NCBI GenBank assembly: GCA_046348855.1
Contig: JAXMDK010000015.1
Location: 1 to 64,000, forward strand
Direction: 5' to 3'
Source of the DNA: TMP-24 sp046348855
GTDB taxonomy: Bacteria > Pseudomonadota > Alphaproteobacteria > Rhodobacterales > Rhodobacteraceae
Length of the DNA: 64,000 nucleotides
The translations under genes were made by a program, and so were the position numbers. The notes under the pieces are model-generated. The model made no database searches, was not told the DNA's origin, and saw only the letters and a program-made list of their open reading frames with translations. Shown here piece after piece: positions 17,669 to 25,775 of the stretch (position 1 is the stretch's first letter; each line of letters opens with the position of its first letter).

Positions 17669-19197
17669 CGCGATCCGCCTCGCGATGTGGGCCGGGATGG
17701 TGGCCGTGCCGGGGGATCGGTCGAGGGGCCGGCGGCCGGTGTCCTGGGTGCAAACCGGCTGTAGGGGTTGCCCGCCGGTGCCGAGGCTTCCGACGCGGCA
17801 TCCGTCGGGGTCGCCTGTGGCCCGCCGCGGCCGGCCGAGACCCTTTGCCGGCTGTAATTCAGCCGCCGGCCGCCATTGTCATCCGGCTCGCCTTGGGCCG
17901 TGGCGGTCGGCGGCGGCTGGTAGTCCGCCATCCAGATACCCGCGCCAAACAGGAAGAACACGAACGTATAGATCGCGGTCCACACATGCACCGTGACCAG
18001 CGTGAAGCTGAGCCCCGCGAAGGTGATCATCCACACCAGCCGCAGCCGGTTCATCCGTTCATTATCGCCAAAGTCGCGCCGACCGATCTTGATCAGCCCC
18101 AGCCCATAGCCGATCGCCAGGAACAGGAAGCCCGGAATGCCGTAGCGCATGGCGACCACCAGCCAGAAATCGTCGACGCTGGTGGTGGTCATGAAGCTGG
18201 GCTTGACCCAGTCGCGCAGCCCGAGGCCGAAGATCGGATTGGCCCAGACGTTGCGCATGCCCCAGTCGTTGATGATCGATCGGTAATAGGCAGTCTGAGC
18301 CGAGAAGGTCGCATACGACATCAGCACCTTCGACGGCGTGCGGTTCGACAGAAGGTCGATGGCGACATACATCGCCGCGAACAGGCCCAGAAGCATCAGC
18401 CACTTCCGGGCGAAGTTGCGGAAGATGTAGGCCCAGGTGAACAGCCCGATCTGCAATATCGCCGACAGTAGCGCGCCGCTCGACAGCGACAGGAACACTC
18501 CGCAGAACACGATGGCCGAACCGGCCACCCGCATGAAGGGGGTGAGCCTGTCCTTCAGCCCCATGAACACGAGCGACAGGCAGACCGAGCAGAACAGTCC
18601 GTAGTGGATCGGATGGGCAAAGGCATTCTGCACCCGTTCCAGCCCCATGCGCCTCTCATAGGTCACCTGCTTGACCGTGCTTACGCCGGGAATGCTGGCG
18701 ATCAGCTTGGGGATGATCGCGGTGCCGTTCAGCGTTTCGGGGAAGGACAGAGGCAAGAGCAGCGCGTTCATCACCAGAAGTCCGATGGCCAGCTTCTGGA
18801 ATTGCTCGGGCGTGCGGATATAGGCGCGGCCCAGCATGTATCCGCCCAGGAACTCGACCACGGTCGAACCGACGTTCTCGACCACCCGGTTGGGGTTGTT
18901 GGCGGCGATGGCGACCAGCACCCAGGCCATGTGCAGCACGAAGAAGACATCGACGGCAAGGATGCGGCCGAACTTGCCCGTGACCAAGTTGATCATCATC
19001 GGGACCAGCAGGATCATCAGGATGACGCGGGTCGGCATCAGCACGATCCCGCCGGCATTGATCTGGATCGGCAGCACAATGGTCAGAAGGTAGAGCCAGA
19101 CCATGATCGAAATCTTGCCCGCCTGTGCCGTCGACGGACGCGCGGTCAGGCCGCCCTGCGGCAGCCGGTCGAGCGAAAGAGGGGCGTCAGTTGGCAC
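17665..19197 (-). CDS. O-antigen ligase/polymerase-like membrane protein (Wzy-like)
   Basis: 510 residues with about 10-11 hydrophobic segments, including MVWLYLLTIVLPIQINAGGI and GSAIVFCGVFLSLSSGALLS. The large periplasmic loop contains NPIFGLGLRDWVKPSFM, typical of the Wzy_C/WaaL superfamily. The last ~90 residues are proline-, alanine- and arginine-rich and look disordered and cytoplasmic. Likely polymerises flipped repeat units in the periplasm. The start is a GTG at 19197; the next in-frame ATG is 31 codons on, at the first membrane helix. No better start was found. Confidence 0.85.
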   Translation of the reverse strand: MPTDAPLSLDRLPQGGLTARPSTAQAGKISIMVWLYLLTIVLPIQINAGGIVLMPTRVILMILLVPMMINLVTGKFGRILAVDVFFVLHMAWVLVAIAANNPNRVVENVGSTVVEFLGGYMLGRAYIRTPEQFQKLAIGLLVMNALLLPLSFPETLNGTAIIPKLIASIPGVSTVKQVTYERRMGLERVQNAFAHPIHYGLFCSVCLSLVFMGLKDRLTPFMRVAGSAIVFCGVFLSLSSGALLSAILQIGLFTWAYIFRNFARKWLMLLGLFAAMYVAIDLLSNRTPSKVLMSYATFSAQTAYYRSIINDWGMRNVWANPIFGLGLRDWVKPSFMTTTSVDDFWLVVAMRYGIPGFLFLAIGYGLGLIKIGRRDFGDNERMNRLRLVWMITFAGLSFTLVTVHVWTAIYTFVFFLFGAGIWMADYQPPPTATAQGEPDDNGGRRLNYSRQRVSAGRGGPQATPTDAASEASAPAGNPYSRFAPRTPAAGPSTDPPARPPSRPTSRGGSR

Positions 19198-19440
19198 GGC
19201 GGTCGGCTTTTCTCAAAATGTCCAGGCGTTGGTCAGGCAAGTCATGGGCCGATAATACAGGGCTGCCGCGCGTTTGGCGAAGCGCCGATAAATGAATTTG
19301 TTGTCCGGTGCGAAAAGATCATAGGCTCAAGGCAACATTATGACGTGTATCCCGCACGGAGTCGACCGCGCGCGGCCACTTGCCTTAAACGGCCCGTCGG
19401 TGCAGGTCTAGGTGCGGACAACAGCGGGCGACGCCACATC

Positions 19441-19953
19441 ATGCAAGACACTTCCCCGTCAGCGCAGGGAACCGGCAAGGCCAGGCGGCGCGGGCTGAAC
19501 CGGCTGTCAGGGCTGCGCAATCTTCTGGTCGATCTCAAGCGGTCCTACTTGCGGCGGTTCTGGGGGATGGACATTCATCCCACCGCGCAATTCTCGCTGT
19601 CGGCGACCTTCGACCGGACCTTTCCCATCGGCATCCATGTCGGGCCGCAGTCCTATGTCGCGTTCGAGACCCGCATTCTTACCCATGACCGGACCCGGGG
19701 CCTCTATCTGCATACCCGCATCGGCGCCAACTGTTTCGTCGGCGGGCGCAGCCTGATCCTGCCGGGGGTCGAGATCGGCGACAATTGCGTGGTGGGCGCC
19801 GGATCGGTGGTGACAAGGTCGGTACCGCCACGGTCGATCGTCGCCGGCAACCCGGCGCGGGTGATCCGGTCCGACATCGAGGTCGGACCTTACGGCCGGT
19901 TCCTGTCGGCCGACGACACGGAGCGCGCGCTGGTCGAACAGGGCCTGGCCTAG
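19441..19953 (+). CDS. Hexapeptide-repeat acyltransferase (LbH family)
   Basis: 170 residues. The C-terminal two thirds show left-handed beta-helix hexapeptides (IGANCFVGGRSLILPGVEIG, DNCVVGAGSVVTRSVPPRSI) ending in VAGNPARVIR, characteristic of sugar O-acetyltransferases of the WcaF/LacA/NodL type. It probably acetylates a residue of the polysaccharide. Divergent from the Wzy-like gene across a 243-bp spacer and 3 bp ahead of the SGNH hydrolase. Confidence 0.88.
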   Translation: MQDTSPSAQGTGKARRRGLNRLSGLRNLLVDLKRSYLRRFWGMDIHPTAQFSLSATFDRTFPIGIHVGPQSYVAFETRILTHDRTRGLYLHTRIGANCFVGGRSLILPGVEIGDNCVVGAGSVVTRSVPPRSIVAGNPARVIRSDIEVGPYGRFLSADDTERALVEQGLA

Positions 19954-19956
19954 GCC

Positions 19957-20649
19957 ATGCGAATTGCGGTGGCCCTGACGGTGGCGATCCTGGCCGCCGG
20001 CGTCCTGGCGCTGATGGCGGTTGCCCGCCTTGACGGGCCGGGCGACCGGGCGCTGCCGGTGACGGTCGTGTCGCCCCATCCGCTGCGGATCGTCGCGCTG
20101 GGCACCAGCCTGACCCGGCGGGCGCTGTGGCCCGACCGGCTGGCCGAGACGCTGGGTCGCTGCCTGCCCGCCGGCACTTCGGTCGTGCGCGTGGCGCGCC
20201 CCGGCATGGGGTCGGCCTGGGCGCTGGGTCAGGTCGGGATCATCGCCGCCGAACGGCCCGACCTGGTGATTGTCGAACTGGCGATCAACGATGCCGACGT
20301 GACAGACGGCCTGTGGCTGGGACAAAGCCGCGACAACCACCGGGCGCTGATCCGCGCGCTTCGCGCCGCCAGCCCCGATACCGAGGTCCTGTTGCTGACC
20401 ACCAATCCGGTCTCGGGCCGCGCCCGCCTGACCCGGCCGTTCCTGGCGCTTTACCAGCGGCTCTATGGCGAGTTGGCCGACAGCGAAGGCGCCGGCCTGG
20501 TCGACGGCTACGGCCGCTGGCTGCGCCACCGCGGGCCGGACACGGACCTTGGCGACGGCGTCCATCCCGACCCGGCGTCCGAGGCCGACCTTTACACTGC
20601 GCCGCTGGTGCAGGCCATCGCCGAGGCCTTCGCGCTGTCCTGCCCCTGA
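19957..20649 (+). CDS. SGNH/GDSL-type hydrolase with N-terminal anchor
   Basis: 230 residues. An N-terminal hydrophobic helix (VALTVAILAAGVLALMAVA) serves as signal or anchor. The block I position reads IVALGTSLTRRALWPDRLAE, with the serine in GTS in place of GDS. Block III is IVELAINDADVT, and the catalytic Asp-His pair is likely in LGDGVHPDPASEADL. This resembles periplasmic esterases acting on acylated polysaccharide. The acyltransferase 3 bp upstream suggests an add/remove pair for the same acetyl groups (inference). Confidence 0.82.
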   Translation: MRIAVALTVAILAAGVLALMAVARLDGPGDRALPVTVVSPHPLRIVALGTSLTRRALWPDRLAETLGRCLPAGTSVVRVARPGMGSAWALGQVGIIAAERPDLVIVELAINDADVTDGLWLGQSRDNHRALIRALRAASPDTEVLLLTTNPVSGRARLTRPFLALYQRLYGELADSEGAGLVDGYGRWLRHRGPDTDLGDGVHPDPASEADLYTAPLVQAIAEAFALSCP

Positions 20650-20869
20650 CGCCTCATCCCTGATTCCCCACGCGGTCGGTTGACGCGCCGCCCGCCGCAA
20701 TCCCGCCCTGCGCAACGGCCGGCGCCCCCAGCTTATTCTCGCGCGACGGACGCCGCACCGGCGGACGGCCGCAACCGGGCCGTTCCCCCCCGGCGGCCGC
20801 GACAAAGCGGAACTGTGCCGCAACCGGCCCTGTCGCCGCTGCGGCCGCCAATCCAAGCGGGAAGTTGAC

Positions 20870-23113
20870 ATGTTTCAATTCGGACTAGGGCTGCATCGCA
20901 CCAACCCGGCCACGGGGACGCCTGCGCCGCCCTCCAACACCATTTCCATCGCTGCCTTCACCAGCGACCGGACCCTGTTCGACAGCCGGGCGGGCCTTGG
21001 CCAGAACAGCGCGGCTGTCGCCATTTCCGGCACCGGAACCGCCGGCGAGATCGTGCAGGCCCGCGCCCTGTCGGTCGATGACGGCGGCGCGACCTCGACC
21101 GCCTGGGCCGACCTGGCCACCATCGGCACCGGCGGCACCTGGTCGGGATCGCTCAGCGTTCCGCGCAGCGCCTCGTGGTATCGCCCCGAGGTGCGCATCA
21201 AGTCGACGCCGGCGGTGTCGGCCCAGGGGGCCAATCGCTTTGGCGTCGGCCATATCCTGGCGATCTGGGGCCAGTCGGAAGTGTCGAACATGCTCAGCAG
21301 CTTCTACAGCGGCTCGACCCCCGCCACCGTCGCCGACCCCGAGGCGGTGCAGATCCTCTACGGTGCCGACACCACGCCGCAGCGTGCCTTCGTCACCACC
21401 GCCCAGCCTTTTACCGCCGCCGTTTCGGCGATGGCCGCCACGCTGATCGCCGCCCGCCCGGGTGAAAAGTTCGCGGTGATCTTCCATGCGGTTCCCGGCA
21501 CCGACCCGCGCCAGCTGGTCAACGACGCCGACCCGGCGCGGATGTGGGCCAACGACAAGGCGCTGCACGACTTCGCCACCGCCGACGGCCAGAAGGTCGG
21601 CCTGGCCGGCATGTCGTGGTTTGCGGCACCCGGCAGCCTTGGGGCGTCTTACGGCGAGGCGATGTTCCCGCTATTCTCGAAAAAGACGCTGGCCGGCGCC
21701 GCTGTCACCATTCCCGGCACAGTCAGTTACAGCGGCGGCAGCTACCAGGCCGACCATTGGTTTGGCGAACTCTACGACTACAATTTCACCCGCTGGGTCG
21801 CCTACGGCCCGCATCGGTTCGATATTTCGACCGACATGCAGGACGCCACCCACCTGGCCGGGGGCGCAGCCGACACCGGCATGACCAACAAGCAGGCCGC
21901 CCGCGCCTCGTGGCGGGCCATGTGCGCCAATGCCAACGCCACCATGTTCCTGCCGATGGGGATCGAGCCCAACGCCTACGTCAACGGCCGCGACGACGGG
22001 GCGGGTAGCTGGACCGACCTGACCCATCCCGCCGGCGCCACCGGCGACGGCCAGCCCGCCTTTGCCCGCCTGACGGCGCTCGCCTTCCTGCGTGCCGCCG
22101 GCCTGGTCACCTGGACCATCCCCGAATTCGACAACTGCCTCTGGGACCCGGCCGGCGCCTATGTCGAGGTCTGGTCCTCGGCCGGCCCGGTGACGACCAC
22201 GCGCCTCGCCCGCGCCGAGGCGGCCCTGCCAGCGACCTACCCGCACTGGACCACGGTCATGGGCTTCCAGATCAACGGCGCGCCAGCCCAGAACACCTCG
22301 ATCGTCGCCGGCCGGGTGCGGATCACCAGGAACGGCGGTGGTGCCTTCATCTCGTCGGACGTGCTGACCTTTGGCGACGGTGGCGCGACCGGCATGGTGA
22401 AGTTCCCGCAGGACGCCCAGAACGCCACCTGGAAGAACCTGCCGATCGTCGATCTCGGCATCGCCGGGCTGGACGGCCTGCCGGTCCGGCCGGTACCGTC
22501 GGCGGCAGTGCTGGCCAACACCCTGCCGGCCGTCACCAGCTTTGCCACCGTCGCCGGTCAGCTGACCCGGTTCAAGGATCTGGCGAGTTGGCCCACGACG
22601 GGCGGCAAGCTGACCTTTGCCATCGACATGACCATTACCTCGTTCGCCGCGGCTTCCTACCTTGTCGAGATGGAAAATACCCACATCTCCTGCCAGGTGG
22701 CGACCGACGGGCGGATGTTCCTGACCGTCAAGGACAGCGCCGCAACCGCGCTGCTCAGTTCGGTCCAGATCGGGGCGCTGACGGTCAACACCCGCTTCGA
22801 TCTGGTGATTGCCGTCGATCTTGCGGCGCTGACCTGCTGGACCAGCCTCAACGGCGCCACCACGGCGCGCACCCTGCCGGCCAACAGCGGCAACCTCGCC
22901 TCGGCGGCGCGCAAGGTGGCGATCCTGTCGCGCGCCAGCGGCACCACCGGAAACGTGATCGGCACCGTTTTCAAGGCCGAACTGTGGAACGACTGCGTGT
23001 CGGGCGGTGGCCGTCCAGCCTCGGATACGCTGCTGCGCGCCAATGGCCGCATTGTCGGCCCCGCCGCGGTGGCCAATGCCCATCCGTGGAAACTGGGCGG
23101 CAACACGGCCTGA
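20870..23113 (+). CDS. Large spike/fibre-like protein, candidate gene transfer agent head spike fibre (GhsB-like)
   Basis: 747 residues, no signal peptide. The N-terminus MFQFGLGLHRTNPATGTPAP is short and polar, like many phage fibre and spike proteins. Residues about 20-125 are beta-rich. A middle domain (about 130-430) contains the HILAIWGQSEVSNM segment, reminiscent of a sialate O-acetylesterase/SGNH fold. The C-terminal third (from about 550) reads like a concanavalin-type lectin domain (FAIDMTITSFAAASYLVEME, FDLVIAVDLAALTCWTSLNG). It converges with a spike-base gene of the rcc01079 family. In R. capsulatus the adjacent rcc01080 (GhsB) forms the fibre that binds capsule. Function here is inferred from that layout; a phage remnant is the alternative. 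Confidence 0.6.
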   Translation: MFQFGLGLHRTNPATGTPAPPSNTISIAAFTSDRTLFDSRAGLGQNSAAVAISGTGTAGEIVQARALSVDDGGATSTAWADLATIGTGGTWSGSLSVPRSASWYRPEVRIKSTPAVSAQGANRFGVGHILAIWGQSEVSNMLSSFYSGSTPATVADPEAVQILYGADTTPQRAFVTTAQPFTAAVSAMAATLIAARPGEKFAVIFHAVPGTDPRQLVNDADPARMWANDKALHDFATADGQKVGLAGMSWFAAPGSLGASYGEAMFPLFSKKTLAGAAVTIPGTVSYSGGSYQADHWFGELYDYNFTRWVAYGPHRFDISTDMQDATHLAGGAADTGMTNKQAARASWRAMCANANATMFLPMGIEPNAYVNGRDDGAGSWTDLTHPAGATGDGQPAFARLTALAFLRAAGLVTWTIPEFDNCLWDPAGAYVEVWSSAGPVTTTRLARAEAALPATYPHWTTVMGFQINGAPAQNTSIVAGRVRITRNGGGAFISSDVLTFGDGGATGMVKFPQDAQNATWKNLPIVDLGIAGLDGLPVRPVPSAAVLANTLPAVTSFATVAGQLTRFKDLASWPTTGGKLTFAIDMTITSFAAASYLVEMENTHISCQVATDGRMFLTVKDSAATALLSSVQIGALTVNTRFDLVIAVDLAALTCWTSLNGATTARTLPANSGNLASAARKVAILSRASGTTGNVIGTVFKAELWNDCVSGGGRPASDTLLRANGRIVGPAAVANAHPWKLGGNTA

Positions 23114-23135
23114 CCCGAGCGCAGACCCTGAGATG

Positions 23136-23171
23136 AAAACGGCGCCGGATCTTGTGATCCGGCGCCGTTTT
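23136..23171. terminator. Perfect 16-bp hairpin between convergent genes, bidirectional terminator
   Basis: AAAACGGCGCCGGATC, loop TTGT, then the exact reverse complement. It starts with AAAA and ends with TTTT, so each strand has a GC stem with a U tract, which suits both the spike-fibre gene (+) and the spike-base gene (-). Confidence 0.9.
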
Positions 23172-23194
23172 CTTGCCTCGCGATGGCCCCGCGC

Positions 23195-23455
23195 CTACCA
23201 GAGCGCGATCAGCCCGGTCGCCGTGGTCCCGGTGGCGTTGATGCCCGCCACCCGCAGCGGCAGGAACGAGCCGGCCTGCGCGTTGGCAAAGGTCACGCTG
23301 CCGCCATTGGCCATGCGTGCCGACACCGCGCCGGACTGGCCGACATAGATGGCGCGCGGCACGAAGGTCAGGTCGACCGTGTCGCTGGGCACGATCACCA
23401 CCGCATCGCGCGCCGGCGCGGTCAGCGAGGTGGGATAGTCGGAAAACTTGTCCAT
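23195..23455 (-). CDS. Spike base protein, RCAP_rcc01079 family (GTA head spike base, GhsA-like)
   Basis: 86 residues from the ATG at 23455; an upstream in-frame ATG at 23518 would add 21 residues rich in Gly/Asp that do not fit the family. The pattern DAVVIVPSDTVDLTFVPRAI, YVGQSGAVSARM, SVTFANAQAGSFLPLRV and ATGTTATGLIAL follows the family of R. capsulatus rcc01079 (GhsA), which seats the spike fibre on the gene transfer agent capsid; related proteins occur in phage. The GTA head genes themselves are not in this window. Confidence 0.78.
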   Translation of the reverse strand: MDKFSDYPTSLTAPARDAVVIVPSDTVDLTFVPRAIYVGQSGAVSARMANGGSVTFANAQAGSFLPLRVAGINATGTTATGLIALW

Positions 23456-23601
23456 GGATGCATCCTGATCGGTTGGGTCTGGGTGGCCGGCCCATCCGCC
23501 GGCCGCACCCCGCCACACCGTCAGGGACGGCCCGCAGGATTGCCCGCCGCCGGCAGGGGCTGCACCCGCGCATCCTTTCCGTCCGGCCTTAACATTCCGG
23601 C

Positions 23602-23641
23602 AAAACGGCGCGCGGGAGGGGACAGGCCGCCCCTCCCGCGC
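23602..23641 (-). terminator. Rho-independent terminator after the beta-helix gene
   Basis: Read on the minus strand, GCGCGGGAGGGG, 8-base loop, CCCCTCCCGCGC (perfect 12-bp stem), followed by GCCGTTTTG. It lies 20 bp after the stop of the beta-helix gene. Confidence 0.88.
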
Positions 23642-23662
23642 AGATCTTTCAGTCGGCTCCGG

Positions 23663-25423
23663 TCAGGCGAACAGCAGGTCCGCGGCAGGATGGTGGCCGT
23701 CGACAAAGGCGAAATGGTCGGACGCATCGCCGCCGGGCAGGACGTGGTGGTCGCTGACCGGCTGGCTGTCGCCGCCGTCGCCGTCAACAAGATCGCCGTC
23801 CATCTTCACGTCGGTCGTCATCTTCACCGGATCGGCCGGCGCGACCTTGCCGATGTCGCTGAAGTCGAAGCTGTCGCCCACCACCTTCGGCACGCCAGTG
23901 TCGCCAGCCGGCGCGTCCGACGTATCGGCGGGCGCGGCCATCTTGTCGAACTGGAACGTATCGCCCGCGAGGTCGATCTTGATCGGCGTCGCATCGGCGA
24001 CCGCGACCGTCTTTTCAGGCGTAGGCGCGATGTCGGCCGCCATCTTGTCGGTGGTGGTGACCGCCATCTTGTCGGTCGTCGAGGCGGGGGCAGCCGTCGT
24101 CTTGTCGGTGGTCGGGGCCGTGCCGGCCGTCATCTTGTCGGTGGCGGGCAGCGTCGCCGCCGTCTTGACCGGCACCGTAGAACCGCCGGTGGTTGTTCCG
24201 GTGCCAGTACCCGTTCCGGTGCCCATGCCGCCGCCCGGATTGCCCGCAGGCCCGGTCGTGGTAGGCGTCGTGCCGTTGATGACCGCGCCCATGCCCGACG
24301 CCGCCGCCGCCTTGACCAGGAACGAGGTCAGCGAGGGCGAGGCATTGACGCCGTCGACGAAGATATTGCCCATGTAGTTCGGCTTGGCCGCGCTCTGCAT
24401 CTGGACGGTCATGTTGTTGCCCAGCACGATGTTGTTGGCTGTGCCTGGTGCCTGGTTGCCGCCGGTGCCCATGAAGATGTTCTTGTCGACCAGCAGGTTC
24501 GCGTTGCCATGGTCGAAGATGATCTTCGGCACCACCGCGGCGTTCAGCACGTTGCCGACGACCGTGTTCATCCTGATCGTGCCGCCGTGCACACCTTCGA
24601 GCCGCATTCCCTGGCCGTTGCCAGTATGGACGACGTTATCCTCGATCACCACGTTCTGGAAGGCCTTGCCGGTCTTGTCGTTGAGGAAGATCCCCAGGAT
24701 GCCGGTGCCCTTGCCCTGGTCAAGGTAGTTGTCCTTGATGGTGATGTTGGTGTTGGCGTCGGGCTGGCCCGGATCGGTCCACAGGTGAATGAAGTCGCCG
24801 TGGTCGCCCTTCGGCCCGAAGTTCCACGGGTGCGGATCGTGGAAGAAGTTGCCGTTCACCGACACGTTGTCGACGTCCGAGCCGCTGACCGCCGCCCGGC
24901 GGAAGCCGGAGATGTCGTTGTGGTTCACCTGCGCGCCATCGACGTCCACGAAGCGGATGCTGTGCGTGAAGCCGGTCATGGTGTTGTTGGTGATGTTGAC
25001 GTTGGTGGTGCCCATGAACACCATGCCGCGTCCGACCGCCATGCCCTGCACACCATAGTTCGACAGCGCGTTCGGCGATCCGGCGACGGCGTTGCCGCCG
25101 GTGAAGGTCGAGTTCAGCACGCTTATGCCGCTGCCGTTCCTGACTTCCAGCGCCGGGGTCCATTCCATCGTGTTCGCGTTGGGCACGAAATTGAACTTCA
25201 GCCCGTCCAGCGAGATGTTCTTGCAGTTCATCAGATGCATGTCGTTGAACACCGGCGGCGCCGCCTTGCTCTGCGCCGCGATGGTGACGCCCGACGCGAA
25301 CGCCTTGCCCGACACGCTCACCGAACCATAGTTGCCAGCTTTAAGCTCGATCCGGTCCCCGCCGGCCGCCTTGGACAGCGCGGCGCTCAGTTCTGCGGCA
25401 CTGCCGACAGTGAAAATCGTCAT
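23663..25423 (-). CDS. Right-handed parallel beta-helix protein with repetitive acidic tail, likely type I secreted
   Basis: 586 residues from the ATG at 25423; sequence upstream is not coding-like. Residues 1-~390 are a parallel beta-helix with rungs such as NVNITNNTMTGFTHSIRFVD and NVSVNGNFFHDPHPWNFGPK, akin to mannuronan epimerase and pectate lyase folds. The DH pair in GPKGDHGDFIHLWTD is a candidate active-site region. Next come a GT-rich linker (GMGTGTGTGTGTTTGG) and TDKM-containing repeats, then a tail rich in Asp and Ala ending HHPAADLLFA. There is no N-terminal signal peptide, and the C-terminus is acidic with a hydrophobic end, as in substrates of type I exporters, whose genes lie 6 kb away. 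Classical GGxGxDxxx calcium repeats are absent. Possible role: modifying a secreted polysaccharide. Confidence 0.75.
   Translation of the reverse strand: MTIFTVGSAAELSAALSKAAGGDRIELKAGNYGSVSVSGKAFASGVTIAAQSKAAPPVFNDMHLMNCKNISLDGLKFNFVPNANTMEWTPALEVRNGSGISVLNSTFTGGNAVAGSPNALSNYGVQGMAVGRGMVFMGTTNVNITNNTMTGFTHSIRFVDVDGAQVNHNDISGFRRAAVSGSDVDNVSVNGNFFHDPHPWNFGPKGDHGDFIHLWTDPGQPDANTNITIKDNYLDQGKGTGILGIFLNDKTGKAFQNVVIEDNVVHTGNGQGMRLEGVHGGTIRMNTVVGNVLNAAVVPKIIFDHGNANLLVDKNIFMGTGGNQAPGTANNIVLGNNMTVQMQSAAKPNYMGNIFVDGVNASPSLTSFLVKAAAASGMGAVINGTTPTTTGPAGNPGGGMGTGTGTGTGTTTGGSTVPVKTAATLPATDKMTAGTAPTTDKTTAAPASTTDKMAVTTTDKMAADIAPTPEKTVAVADATPIKIDLAGDTFQFDKMAAPADTSDAPAGDTGVPKVVGDSFDFSDIGKVAPADPVKMTTDVKMDGDLVDGDGGDSQPVSDHHVLPGGDASDHFAFVDGHHPAADLLFA
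24041..24141 (-). repeat. Short coding repeats (TDKM units) in the beta-helix protein
   Basis: The motif CATCTTGTCGG or CGTCTTGTCGG recurs at 24041, 24065, 24098 and 24131; the last three are exactly 33 bp apart. On the protein this gives TDKM or TDKT every 8-11 residues in a Thr/Ala-rich linker, probably a flexible spacer. Confidence 0.75.
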
Positions 25424-25775
25424 GTCATTTTCCTGCGTTGTGGGTCCAGAATTCAAAGAACGGGAGTGGCCCGCCCGACTGTTTCCGAAGAAGAACCGTG
25501 AATTGGGGTCCCTTCTGGTCGGAATTGTGGCGATAGGATGGACTGTTCGGCAAAGTGTCGGCTTTCTTTCCGTAAGCGCCCGGTTCGTTCGCAGAACAGT
25601 TGCGCATTTTGCATTTTTCTGGGTTTCTTCGCGCCGGCAGCGGTTTACGGTCTGGACAGCCTCTTTCATCCCCGTAAGAGGCGATTCGGACTGAAAGCCG
25701 CGGACTGCCGACGCATTGCCGCTGATGGCCGGACCGGTTCCGGCATAGTGGCTGATTACCGAGGGAACTGACTAC
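25424..25775. other. Divergent promoter region, no gene seen
   Basis: 352 bp between the start codons of the beta-helix gene (-) and the asparagine-synthetase-like gene (+). It is clearly lower in GC than its surroundings and has no supported reading frame. It must hold both promoters, but no motif could be assigned with confidence. Confidence 0.6.

Noticed and set aside
20870..23455. An integrated prophage
   Set aside because: No integrase, terminase, capsid or tail genes nearby; only the spike-base and fibre-like genes are present.
24041..24141. A CRISPR-like array
   Set aside because: The 33-bp period lies inside a coding frame with in-phase TDKM repeats and no unique spacers.
23663..25423. 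Classical RTX toxin or calcium-binding nonapeptide repeats
   Set aside because: No GGxGxDxxx repeats; the repetitive part is a TDKM-containing linker.
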